Shown here: positions 49,248 through 58,236 of the stretch, piece by piece | Position numbering within the stretch: the first letter of the stretch is position 1 | Layout: each line of letters opens with the position of its first letter | Assembly (NCBI GenBank): GCA_015099395.1 | Contig: AP024096.1 | Location: 6,551,485 to 6,615,484, forward strand | DNA: 64,000 bases | Source of the DNA: Ktedonobacteria bacterium brp13 | Lineage (GTDB): Bacteria; Chloroflexota; Ktedonobacteria; Ktedonobacterales; Ktedonobacteraceae | Reading direction: 5' to 3' | Notes under the pieces: model-generated | Told to the model about the DNA's origin: nothing | What the model saw: the letters and a program-made list of their open reading frames with translations, nothing else | The model's database searches: none | Position numbers and translations under genes: made by a program

Positions 49248-50276
49248 CTACTCTAACCAACTGAGATTGTGCGCTTCGTCATGGACACCGATGACGTTGA
49301 GGAAGATATCCTCCAGCGAGGCGTCTTTTGCTCCTCCTGTGTTGCTCGAGCGTTCGCGTAGGTCCTGCAATGAGCCTTCGGCAACCAGTATACCCTGGTT
49401 GATAATACCGACGCGTGTGCAGAGGCGCTGAACAATCTCCATAATATGCGAAGAGAAAAAGATTGTTGTGCCTCTCTGTGTCAGATCGTGCAATATATTG
49501 CGGATAGCACGTGAACTGACTGGATCGATACCTTCGAATGGTTCGTCGAGGAAGAGAACCTGTGGACGATGGATAATCGCGGCGGCCAGGGCAATCTTCT
49601 TACGCATGCCAACCGAGTAGTCGACGATCAGGTTATCAGCATCGTTGGTCAGATCAAGGATATGCAGTAGTTCTTCAGTACGCCTTTGAATGTCAGCTTC
49701 CGGTACACCATACATATGTCCTGAAAAGATGACAAATTCACGTCCAGATAGGCGCTCATAGAGGTTGAGGTATTCGGGCAAGACGCCCATCAATGCACGT
49801 GTACGCAAAGGATCCTGCCAGACATCGATCCCTTTGATCCAGATATTGCCTGCTGTAGGTCGCAATAATCCGACCATCATCTTGATAGTTGTCGATTTAC
49901 CTGCGCCATTGGGTCCTAGAAAGCCAAAGAACTCGCCTTTACGTACCGCCAGATTCAGATTATTGACCGCTACCTTTTTATCAAAGGTCCGTACCAGGTT
50001 GCGTACAACAACTGCGTAGCTCTCGTCCGAGTGCATTGGTTGCTGCGCATACTGTATTCCCTGGACTACTTGTGGACTCTGTAAGCTCTGTGGGTTTTGT
50101 TGATAGAGTGTGCTTTCAGGATTCTGAGGGCTCTGTGCGTAAGATTCTTCAAAAGGATTTTGTTCATAAAGATTCGGTTCAGAATATGTATCATGCCCAG
50201 AATGCTCTTGATTATCATGTATTGATGCCGTCGTGGAGTGAGTCTCTTGAGCGTCTGGCTCTGGAAATGTCGTCAT
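49248..50276 (-). CDS. ABC transporter ATP-binding protein with Gln/Asn-rich N-terminal extension
   Basis: 342 residues. The ATPase domain runs from about residue 85: Walker A GPNGAGKST, Q-loop region GVLPEYLNLYERL, signature YSVGMRKKI (variant of LSGGQ), Walker B LFLDEPFEGID and the switch His in FFSSHIME. The first 80 or so residues are low complexity with Gln, Asn, Ser and Pro (NPQSLQSPQ) and are unusual for this family; their role is unknown. It powers the permease encoded 13 bases downstream. The upstream region has a repeated TATATAGCTG box. Confidence 0.9.
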   Translation of the reverse strand: MTTFPEPDAQETHSTTASIHDNQEHSGHDTYSEPNLYEQNPFEESYAQSPQNPESTLYQQNPQSLQSPQVVQGIQYAQQPMHSDESYAVVVRNLVRTFDKKVAVNNLNLAVRKGEFFGFLGPNGAGKSTTIKMMVGLLRPTAGNIWIKGIDVWQDPLRTRALMGVLPEYLNLYERLSGREFVIFSGHMYGVPEADIQRRTEELLHILDLTNDADNLIVDYSVGMRKKIALAAAIIHRPQVLFLDEPFEGIDPVSSRAIRNILHDLTQRGTTIFFSSHIMEIVQRLCTRVGIINQGILVAEGSLQDLRERSSNTGGAKDASLEDIFLNVIGVHDEAHNLSWLE

Positions 50277-50651
50277 GCTGTTCCCTCTGCTCCTCTTAAT
50301 ATATAGCTTTTATCGTTATATATAGCTGTTAGCGTTGCTTGCAATGTATATGAGCTGAACCATGAATTATATATAACAATCAGCTATATAGAATGTACCG
50401 TATAACAACGTATATGTCAAGCCGGTTGGTTATGTGTATCTCACCGACTACAATTGTGCGATCTGCATCCACCTACTCAATACAGACGAGAGGAATAGGT
50501 TTTCATACAATAACGCTGTTCCTCTTAATATGACGTAGCTGACGGCAAAAAAGAGCAGATAAAAAGAAGCGGCTCACCAGTGCGATGACGGCGGCTGCTT
50601 CCTCTTATTACTTGTTCTGTATGTATTGATCTTTCGTGTAAAGCACGCTAA
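50277..50651. promoter_or_regulatory. AT-rich region upstream of the ABC operon with repeated TATATAGCTG boxes
   Basis: TATATAGCT occurs at 50300-50308 (in ATATATAGCTTTTAT) and 50319-50329 (TATATAGCTGT), and its reverse complement CAGCTATATA at 50381-50390. Spaced boxes like these could be an operator for a GntR- or PadR-type regulator; no such gene is in view. No gene is seen in the remainder. Confidence 0.4.
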
Positions 50652-51101
50652 CTAGTTCATCCATTCACCAGGGACACTGGCATCTCTAATGCGCACTTTT
50701 GTCTCTTTCAAATTCTTACCATCTTCCGCAATACGTTTGGGTAGTTCTGAGACGTTGATACGATGCCAGTAGGCCGCTGGAAACAGGCCGATGCCGATAG
50801 CCAGCGCGACCCCGATCTCAGCCTGGTTGAAAGGAAGACCTGCAGGTAGGTGGAAGAAAGAACCTGAGATTACATGGAAGATAGCCAGGAGTGCGACAAT
50901 AAAAAAGATACCCTGGAAAAGAAATGCCACATAATATGAGAGCACTTCTCTGTGTTTATTCTTACGGTAGAAGATAGCAAAACCGATATTGAGTAAGCAT
51001 AGGAAGCCACTGATCACAAGGATGTAGGGTAGGACCTGCGTCGATCTGATCTGTGGTAGTAGCTTTGTGAGCGCGATAGCTGCAAAATAGTTGATAGCCA
51101 A
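50652..51101 (-). CDS. Small integral membrane protein, unknown function
   Basis: 149 residues with three or four predicted membrane helices (VLPYILVISGFLCLLNIGFAIF, YYVAFLFQGIFFIVALLAIF, IGVALAIGIGLFPAAYW) and a charged cytoplasmic C-terminal tail (about 115-149). It belongs to no family I can name. It stands between the kinase genes and the ABC operon on the same strand; whether it is co-transcribed with either is unclear. Confidence 0.65.
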   Translation of the reverse strand: MAINYFAAIALTKLLPQIRSTQVLPYILVISGFLCLLNIGFAIFYRKNKHREVLSYYVAFLFQGIFFIVALLAIFHVISGSFFHLPAGLPFNQAEIGVALAIGIGLFPAAYWHRINVSELPKRIAEDGKNLKETKVRIRDASVPGEWMN

Positions 51102-51214
51102 GCGTTACCTCCGCCCTGCGGGTGCTCCCCACAAGGTTTTTCTAGAATAAATAGTGCTTTTACCGCTGATGCAAACACCTGTGAACATTGCGCAGGTGCT
51201 TGAAATAAGACTAA

Positions 51215-54004
51215 TTAGTTGCTGGTCAATAGGAGCTTGGTGAAGGCGACTTCGGTGCCATTGCCAGCAACGCCCATACCGACGCCTCCAGTCGCGAACT
51301 CGCCATCGCTGACCTTACCGACCGTCGTCCCATTGACTGAAATCACATAAACGCCGCCTCTGGCAGATATTGTGATTGTATTCGTTTTATTGATGCCGTG
51401 GAATTCCTTGCCCGTGTTCTTTTCAAAGAGAACCTTGAAGAGATGGGCGTTATCTTTATCGCTATCGACCTTGATGAACTGGTATTTGGGCTGTTGCAGA
51501 TCATATATCCTGAGTGCATAGAACGTCACGTGCGGACCTTTCGGCTTAGGACGATTGACCTCATTATAGCGTATAACCATGCCGTAGTAGTTATTAACTG
51601 CGGTATTGTCATGTGCGACAGTTTGCATCGTGAGTGTGTATTTGAAGTTAGCCGTCAAAAGTTGGCTGCTGCCAGGGAGCACTGCGGCGCCAAAATAGGT
51701 GTCGCCAAATGCTCGCATGTGGTAGGCGTTGTTGATGAATTGGCTGCTCGTCTGGTCCGGGCTGTTTTTGTCAGCTATTAACCAGCCATTCCCATTGGTC
51801 GCCAGGCCATCTTCGAGGATGGTCGAGGCGCTAAATGTCGCGGTCGCTTGCGCAATTGCTGTTGTGGTCGCTCCAGGGTTGATGGTGGTTTTATTTGTAC
51901 CTTTATGTGCAGTGTTCGACGGACCTCCTGCCGACAGCGTGAGTACAAGGATACTTCCCACCAGAATAACCAGGACCACGATTGCTGTGAGCATTGTCAG
52001 CTTGCGATCTTTCTTGATTTTCTCAATGAAGGATGCTGGTGTGAGCGGTGTTGTTGGTGGTGTCGCTAATGGTTGTAGTGCGCCAGTCTGACCCGAGGAC
52101 AGGACTGGCAGGATGCCTGTTTTGAACTCGCCAGGTTTACCAGCAATCGGTATCTTTATTATCTTGACTGCTTGATTGAGTTTGAGCATCCCTGTATCGC
52201 CGCTGTACTCGCCAACCGGGTTATTGGGATCACCAAGCGCGCTGGTCTTGTAGAGCGAGCCAGTCATGCCAGTGGGCGGGAGCGCACCAGTCATACCGGA
52301 GGATGGGAGCATACCTGTGTTGCCTTGTTGAGGTCTCGCCGTCCCTTCTGTCCCTTGCGGCTTCAATGTACTGGAGAACGTAGCCTGTTGTGTCTCAACC
52401 TGCTGCTGCGCTGGTGGTGCCGGTTGTGTCTTTGGGGTAGAAGGAGTGGCTGCAATTCTACCCAATGTTTTTATACTGCGCAGGCTTGTTTTATGACCTA
52501 TGCCGAAGCGTTGACGTGGCCCTTTGGATTGGCCATCTGACTGTTCCGGTGGTGTGACTGTTGCTCTCTGATCATGTTGTGGCAAAGAGAGAGCATCGTT
52601 CTTGCCTGGAAATGGGATTCGTTGCTTACTTGTATCGTGTATGGCTGGAAATGGGATCCGTTGCTTACTCGTATCGTGTATGGCTGGTATTGGTGTCAGT
52701 GGCGCGTGTAGGGCCTTTGCCTGTTCAGCTGGTGTCTCAGGGATCGGTGTCTGACCTTTCTGACCAGGTTGGATGCGCATGGACTCTGTGCCTTGTGCAG
52801 GTTGTCCGGCCGTAGCTGCTGGCAGATTGATGTCGGTAAGAATGCCTGAGAAGGACGGGAGGGTCATCTTTGTCTGTGCGACGATATCCCCGACGATATC
52901 CCGCTGCACTACCTCGTCTCGCGCCTCTCTTGTTGATGCTGGCGCGTCCTGAACTGCGGAAGGTGTGGTGCTGGCAGGACTATCAATGGCTGAGAGTCTC
53001 TGTGGTTTGCTCAATCCGCGTGGTAGTGGGTTTGAGACATCCTGGTGTGTGCCACGCCAGACTGGATCAAAGAGTCCACGTTTACGATTGCCACCACGTT
53101 CATCAGCACTGCTACCGTTCATCGTATTGTCTAGTTGTACGCCAGCAGCTTCCAATGCAAGACGGAAGGCACTGGCCAGGTCGTGGGCATTCATATAGCG
53201 ATCTTCTGGACGTTTGGCGAGCGCACGCAGAATGACCTGTTCTGCAGCCGGTGGGAGGTCTGGTCGCATGGAACGTGGTAGGGGGGGTGGTGTATGCAGG
53301 TGTTGGACTGCGACTTTCATCGGCATCGCGCCTTTGAAGGGGACCGTCCCGGTCACCATATGGTAGAGTAGTACACCCAATGAATAGATATCTGCACGTG
53401 GATCAATCTCTTTACCGACTACTTGCTCCGGTGACATATAGTCTGGCGTTCCCATCGGCATCCCGGCCTCTGAGAGCGGATTGTTAGAGATCGGAGCGGT
53501 ATCGGTAATAATCTTGACCAGTCCAAAATCAGTGAGTAGCAAGCGCTTTTCGGGGGTCATCAAAATATTGGCGGGTTTGATATCGCGGTGTATTACGCCC
53601 CGTTCATGTGCATGATCGAGGGCGGCGGCCATTTGCTCAAGATAAAGCACAATGCGCAGCAAAGGCAGACGGCCTTCGATCTCCAATTCATCACGCAGCG
53701 TCCCACCACTCACATAAGGCATAACAAGATATGCCAGCCCTTCAAGTTCTCCATATTCATGGACTGGCATAATATTGGGATGTTCCAGCGAAGCCGCCGC
53801 ATCGGTCTCACGACGGAAACGCTCTAAAAATGCTTTATGCTGATTGGGTTGCAATGTGGAGATCGGCATAAGCACTTTAACTGCAACCTGGCGGCGTGGA
53901 CGGGTCTGCTGAGCGAGATAAACCGCGCCCATGCCCCCGCGCCCAATCACCTTTTGCAGTGTGCAGGTGCCGAGCACCTTGCCACATAGATCCTCTGCGT
54001 TCAT
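51215..54004 (-). CDS. Membrane Ser/Thr protein kinase with extracellular jelly-roll-like domain, copy B
   Basis: 929 residues from ATG 54004 (AGAGG upstream; the ATG at 54073 is unsupported). The kinase domain is about 1-275: IGRGGMGAVYLA, VAVKVL, VIHRDIKPANIL, LLTDFGLVKI, all intact. A very long Pro/Gln/Thr-rich linker (about 280-665) includes a tandem duplicate of PAIHDTSKQRIPF and a TGMLKLNQAVKIIKIP..PGEFKTGILP segment shared with copy A. One transmembrane helix (about 668-690) leads to an extracellular domain of about 190 residues resembling LamG/DUF1080 jelly rolls (NAYHMRAFGD, NNYYGMVIRYN, NTITISARGG). It probably senses carbohydrate or wall material; this is inference. Confidence 0.88.
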   Translation of the reverse strand: MNAEDLCGKVLGTCTLQKVIGRGGMGAVYLAQQTRPRRQVAVKVLMPISTLQPNQHKAFLERFRRETDAAASLEHPNIMPVHEYGELEGLAYLVMPYVSGGTLRDELEIEGRLPLLRIVLYLEQMAAALDHAHERGVIHRDIKPANILMTPEKRLLLTDFGLVKIITDTAPISNNPLSEAGMPMGTPDYMSPEQVVGKEIDPRADIYSLGVLLYHMVTGTVPFKGAMPMKVAVQHLHTPPPLPRSMRPDLPPAAEQVILRALAKRPEDRYMNAHDLASAFRLALEAAGVQLDNTMNGSSADERGGNRKRGLFDPVWRGTHQDVSNPLPRGLSKPQRLSAIDSPASTTPSAVQDAPASTREARDEVVQRDIVGDIVAQTKMTLPSFSGILTDINLPAATAGQPAQGTESMRIQPGQKGQTPIPETPAEQAKALHAPLTPIPAIHDTSKQRIPFPAIHDTSKQRIPFPGKNDALSLPQHDQRATVTPPEQSDGQSKGPRQRFGIGHKTSLRSIKTLGRIAATPSTPKTQPAPPAQQQVETQQATFSSTLKPQGTEGTARPQQGNTGMLPSSGMTGALPPTGMTGSLYKTSALGDPNNPVGEYSGDTGMLKLNQAVKIIKIPIAGKPGEFKTGILPVLSSGQTGALQPLATPPTTPLTPASFIEKIKKDRKLTMLTAIVVLVILVGSILVLTLSAGGPSNTAHKGTNKTTINPGATTTAIAQATATFSASTILEDGLATNGNGWLIADKNSPDQTSSQFINNAYHMRAFGDTYFGAAVLPGSSQLLTANFKYTLTMQTVAHDNTAVNNYYGMVIRYNEVNRPKPKGPHVTFYALRIYDLQQPKYQFIKVDSDKDNAHLFKVLFEKNTGKEFHGINKTNTITISARGGVYVISVNGTTVGKVSDGEFATGGVGMGVAGNGTEVAFTKLLLTSN

Positions 54005-54078
54005 CCTTACCTCTGCTTCTGAATACCCATGCCTGCCAGGCATGAGGAGGAAAGAAGCGTTCCTGACCAACACATGTC

Positions 54079-56571
54079 TCAGTTTTTCGTCAGCAAGAGA
54101 TTTTTGTAGGCCACTTCTGTGCCATTGTTGTTGACAATCATGCCAAGTGTACCGCTCTTGAGTGTGCTATCAGTGAAAGTTTGTTTGAGTTGGGTACCAT
54201 TGACAGAGATGGTAAAAACGCTCCCTTTCATCGAGATCGTGATTGTGTTAGCAGCCTTCCCTTGATGATACTCTTTGCCGAATGCGAGAGTTCCATTTTT
54301 GATTTTCGTCCATTTGCTACTATCTGGTTTGCTACTATCGTACATCCAGAACTGGTACTGACCTCCTTTGGTGTTCACGACCTCCAGGCTATAAAAGCGT
54401 GTAATTACCGTACTTTTAACCGTCTGTTGGTTAAAGCGGAATATGACGCCAAAGGAGTTATCCGTTGATGTATCATCTCCCTTGATCTCTTGCATCGTGA
54501 CTGTATAAGAGAGATTAGTGTAGTTTTGTCCTGGTAGGATAACGCCATTCCCCTGGTTACCGGTATCGATGATATGGTAGGCTCCATTTTTAAATGTGTA
54601 CTTGCTCGCAGGAGTGTCTGGCCAGCCGTTAATGTTCTTGTCTAGCGGGTCGTTCAACAACGTATTAGTGTCTGTTGCCGTTGATTGTTTGCTAGCGGTC
54701 GTATTCGATGTTGTGGCAGTTGTTGTCTGATTGGCTTTGCTTTGTATAAAGGCAAACGTTCCCAAAACGACGAGTAAAAGCACAACGGCCAGGATCGCTA
54801 ACTGCCATGGTTTGAATCTGGGTTTCTTTGGGGGTGCTGCTAACTCTGTCTCGTCTGCCTGTTTCTCAAAGGGCAGGATACCAGTGATATATTGGCCTGG
54901 TTGATCACCAACCGGTACTTTTACGACCTTCACAGGTTCATTGAGCTTCAATGTTCCGGTATTGCCAGGCGTTAGTGTTCCCGTGGTTGGTGGTGCGTGG
55001 AACGGTGCTAATGCATTGTTGCCGGTGGTGGAGAACGTTGCATTGCCGTTCATATTGTGTGGTTCGGTACCCATTCCACCCATAGCATTCATGCCTGTTC
55101 CCATTCCTGGCGACCAGGCCGATGAGAGGAGATTCTGCGAGTTTGCGCTCCCTGTCAGCATGTTTGCGTTGCCTATATTGCCTGTGGTTCCTACGTTGCC
55201 CATATGTGAACCAGCATCTCCAGGCTGGTTCGCTGCAAAGAGCTGACCCGGAGCCGGTTGCGGCTTCTTTGCTTCGACTGGACTCGCGCCGACCATGGGA
55301 AACTTGCCTGTACGTGAGAGAAGCCCCTGACTCTTACCAAACGTAGCTGTTGCATTGGCATTCGTGGGCGTAGCTGTTGCATTGGCTGCGGGAGCCGTTT
55401 GGAACACATTGTTATTCTGTGCAGGTGCTCCAGGCCCTCCATGCGGGTTGGCATCGATAAACATATTTGAGCGACTCAAGAGGCCCCCACCATGTGCACG
55501 GTTGCCTGCGAATTGACCGCCGCCGGCTGCTGTCCCCATATTATTGCCCTTGGCGGCTGCCTGAACTCCTGCAGGTGCGGTTGGCTTTGCGATCCTGGGC
55601 ATGGAGGCTGTCTGGCGCAGTGGCTCAAACTGTCCTTTCGGCACTGGTAGGCGTGAAGCGGTTGAGCCGCTGAGCAGACCGGCCCAGGTATGTTCTGGAT
55701 TGAGTTGGATACCCGCATTAAGGAGTGCATAACGAAACGCTATCGCCATTTCCCTGGCCTTCATAAAGCGATCCGCAGGTCGTTTTGCCATTGCGCGCAG
55801 TACCACCTGTTCCGCCGCGATAGGAAGATCAGGGCGTAGCATCTGTGGAGAGGGGGGTGGAATTTGCAGATGTTGCGCGGCTATCTGCATGGGCGTCTCG
55901 CCTTGAAATGGTGTTGTCCCTGTCAGCATCTGAAAAAGGATGACGCCGAGCGAGTAGAGATCGGCACGTGTATCTACCTCTTCACCGATCACCTGTTCTG
56001 GTGCCATATAGTCAGGTGTACCGACTGGAGCCCCCGCACCTGTCAGGCGTACCTGCTGCGTCTGTCCATCAGCAACGATCTTGACCAGACCAAAATCTGA
56101 AAGCAGGAGACGACCCTCTGATGTAATCATCATATTTGCTGGCTTAATGTCACGGTGAATAACTCCGTGCTCATGCGCAAAATCGAGGGCGGCTGCGAGT
56201 TGCTCTAAATAGTCAACCGTCTTCTGTAGTGAGAGTGGTCCAGTGCGTTCGAGTTCATCCCGCAGTGTCCCACCACCAACATAGGGCATCACCAGATAGA
56301 CAATGTTACCCTGTTCACCGTATTCGTGAACGGGCATGATATTGGGGTGTTCGAGAGATGCGGCCGCATCGGACTCACGGCGAAAACGTTCCAGGAAAGC
56401 TGCCAATTGTTTGTCATTGAGTGGCGTGATTGGGAGAAGCACCTTCACAGCAACCTGGCGTCGCGGGCGAGACTGCTGTGCGAGGAAGACGGCACCCATG
56501 CCTCCCTGGCCTACAAGCCGCTGAAGGGTGCATGTGCCCAGTACTTTTCCTATTAATGCTTCTGCGTTCAT
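54079..56571 (-). CDS. Membrane Ser/Thr protein kinase with extracellular jelly-roll-like domain, copy A
   Basis: An 830-residue paralogue of the next gene downstream. The kinase domain (about 1-275) has VGQGGMGAVFLA, VAVKVLLP, VIHRDIKPANMM and LLSDFGLVKI. A linker rich in Gly, Asn and Met (NAMGGMGTEPHNMN, TATPTNANATAT) is less Pro-rich than in copy B and also ends in TGTLKLNEPVKVVKVP..PGQYITGILP. The transmembrane helix is at about 585-606; the extracellular domain (about 640-830) matches copy B (NGWPDTPASKYTFKNGAYHI, NTITISMKGSVF). ATG 56571 (or TTG 56574) has GAGGGG upstream. It and copy B, 74 bases downstream, are presumably a duplicated operon pair. Confidence 0.88.
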   Translation of the reverse strand: MNAEALIGKVLGTCTLQRLVGQGGMGAVFLAQQSRPRRQVAVKVLLPITPLNDKQLAAFLERFRRESDAAASLEHPNIMPVHEYGEQGNIVYLVMPYVGGGTLRDELERTGPLSLQKTVDYLEQLAAALDFAHEHGVIHRDIKPANMMITSEGRLLLSDFGLVKIVADGQTQQVRLTGAGAPVGTPDYMAPEQVIGEEVDTRADLYSLGVILFQMLTGTTPFQGETPMQIAAQHLQIPPPSPQMLRPDLPIAAEQVVLRAMAKRPADRFMKAREMAIAFRYALLNAGIQLNPEHTWAGLLSGSTASRLPVPKGQFEPLRQTASMPRIAKPTAPAGVQAAAKGNNMGTAAGGGQFAGNRAHGGGLLSRSNMFIDANPHGGPGAPAQNNNVFQTAPAANATATPTNANATATFGKSQGLLSRTGKFPMVGASPVEAKKPQPAPGQLFAANQPGDAGSHMGNVGTTGNIGNANMLTGSANSQNLLSSAWSPGMGTGMNAMGGMGTEPHNMNGNATFSTTGNNALAPFHAPPTTGTLTPGNTGTLKLNEPVKVVKVPVGDQPGQYITGILPFEKQADETELAAPPKKPRFKPWQLAILAVVLLLVVLGTFAFIQSKANQTTTATTSNTTASKQSTATDTNTLLNDPLDKNINGWPDTPASKYTFKNGAYHIIDTGNQGNGVILPGQNYTNLSYTVTMQEIKGDDTSTDNSFGVIFRFNQQTVKSTVITRFYSLEVVNTKGGQYQFWMYDSSKPDSSKWTKIKNGTLAFGKEYHQGKAANTITISMKGSVFTISVNGTQLKQTFTDSTLKSGTLGMIVNNNGTEVAYKNLLLTKN

Positions 56572-57196
56572 CAAAAATCTACCCCTCTATATAGCTGGCA
56601 CAGGCTGCTATCAACTTTGTTAACCTTCTCTTACCACCCACAGCTTTCCCTGATACATGTGTACCTTTGTACATATTAGTCGACTCCTATGCTTCTGACA
56701 ACAAAATGGCAGTGCGAGCATGACCAAAGTAATGCTTGTTACTGCGTCAAAATGTGCTTTCGTGGTGCTTAGTAGGACTGAAAGAAACACTGTTTTTTTT
56801 TGTTGTCTGATTTCACAAAAGGGGCAAGCTGTTTCACGACGTGTCTCTGATGGGGGTATGCAAATCAGGCGCACAGATATGTACCGATCTCGTGTATTTA
56901 TACTATACAGTATACACGCTAAAGAAAGCGTACTCTCCAGCAAACGCGTTACATCTCTGGTTGGTGAATGTTGCAACAAACCCCCTTATTATAAGAGAAC
57001 GTGCATTGTCCCGACTTCACAGAATTGTAAGCGGCAATGGCATAAATGTATACGTAAAGTACCGGTTCCCGAGCGGGATAGCTACGTATAATGTAAATCA
57101 TAGCCTGGCTACAGTCAGGAAACCCCTCATAATCATGATGATCGCTATGATGAGTAGATGTTCAGATCGTAAGCTCTTTTTGTGACTGCGTAAAGC
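56572..57196. other. Long divergent region between kinase copy A and glpR
   Basis: About 625 bases with no gene of its own that I can support. Overlapping short frames on both strands lack ribosome sites and normal composition. A small dyad ATGTGTAC-CTTT-GTACAT-like sequence near 56657-56676 could be a control site for the kinase gene. Confidence 0.5.
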
Positions 57197-57226
57197 TTGA
57201 CGTTTTCAAATATCACGTGATACATT
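57197..57226 (+). promoter_or_regulatory. glp operon promoter with palindromic operator over the -10 box
   Basis: TTGACG (57197-57202), 18 bases, TACATT (57221-57226). The spacer holds the perfect palindrome TATCACGTGATA (57211-57222), whose end overlaps the -10 box. A second related stretch (GTGATAATATCATTTATAGTGATA) follows at 57247-57270. DeoR-type regulators bind such sites, so repression by the downstream regulator is likely. Confidence 0.6.
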
Positions 57227-57327
57227 GGTTTTATAACACATTTCCATGTGATAATATCATTTATAGTGATACTATAGCCGGTAATGCCTGTTTATCGCTC
57301 TACAATAGATTGGGTCGGAGGGCACAT

Positions 57328-58140
57328 ATGGATGAGTTAGAGAAGGAGACTGGCGAGTCTTTTAACCAGAGTCAGCGTCATGAATGGATGGTCAGATATA
57401 TTCTGGAGCGTGGATCGATTACGATCGATGAGTTAGTGGAACGCTTCAAAGTGAGCCGTATGACTATTCATCGAGATCTGGATGATCTAGAGGTTCAGGG
57501 GGTTGTGCGCAAGATTAGAAATGGCGCAACTGCTCAGCCTTCAGGATTATTTGAGAGTGATATACGGTATCGCCTTAATAAGCAAAAGGCTGAGAAAGAG
57601 GCTATCGCGAGAGTTGCGGCCTCATTGATAGAACCTGGTCAATCGATCTTGCTGGATGAGTCGACTACCATCCTGCCATTGGTGCGCTTGCTGCCAGATA
57701 TTGGCTCACTGACCGTGATCACAAATTTCCTGCCCATTCTCAACGCGTTATGTGATCAAAACGCAATTCACGTGATTGCGTTAGGTGGCGAATATCTTCC
57801 TCGCTATTCAACGTTCACGGGAGCGCTCTGCGAACAGGCACTGCTCGATTTGCAAGCTGATATCTTCTTTACATCCACGACCGGCGTGCAGGGAACGCAA
57901 GCATTTCATCCTGATCAACAGATTCTCAGCGTGAAACGGGCTATGATGTCACAAGCAACCAGGCGCTATCTCTTACTTGACCATACAAAAATAGGCAAGA
58001 CAGCGTTACATCGTATTGCTGATCTCACCGCATTCGATGCTGTCATCACTGATGCAGGCATTAATGAGAGACAACTGTATGAATGGCGCGCTGCTGGCGT
58101 ACGTGTCGAAGTCGCTCCACCTTTGGAGATAGAAAGGTAG
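57328..58140 (+). CDS. glpR: DeoR/GlpR-family transcriptional regulator of the glycerol operon
   Basis: 270 residues from ATG 57328 with GGAGGG upstream (the frame is open to 57217). The N-terminal DeoR helix-turn-helix is MVRYILERGSITIDELVERF...VSRMTIHRDLDDLE, followed by IRNGAT. The C-terminal sugar-phosphate sensor domain shows KEAIARVAASLI, SILLDESTT, LTVITN, GGEYLP and DHTKIGKTAL, the usual effector pocket. It should repress glpK-glpD until glycerol-3-phosphate or a related sugar phosphate binds; the ligand is inferred from the neighbours. It is first in the operon, glpK starting 96 bases later. Confidence 0.9.
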   Translation: MDELEKETGESFNQSQRHEWMVRYILERGSITIDELVERFKVSRMTIHRDLDDLEVQGVVRKIRNGATAQPSGLFESDIRYRLNKQKAEKEAIARVAASLIEPGQSILLDESTTILPLVRLLPDIGSLTVITNFLPILNALCDQNAIHVIALGGEYLPRYSTFTGALCEQALLDLQADIFFTSTTGVQGTQAFHPDQQILSVKRAMMSQATRRYLLLDHTKIGKTALHRIADLTAFDAVITDAGINERQLYEWRAAGVRVEVAPPLEIER

Positions 58141-58236
58141 TGTCTATGTATGAGTAGTTCACAGACACAAATACGTAATTTTAAATGAGTTCTATACACA
58201 CTGCCTGTGTATGTATGCATACGAGGAGGTAGAGAC

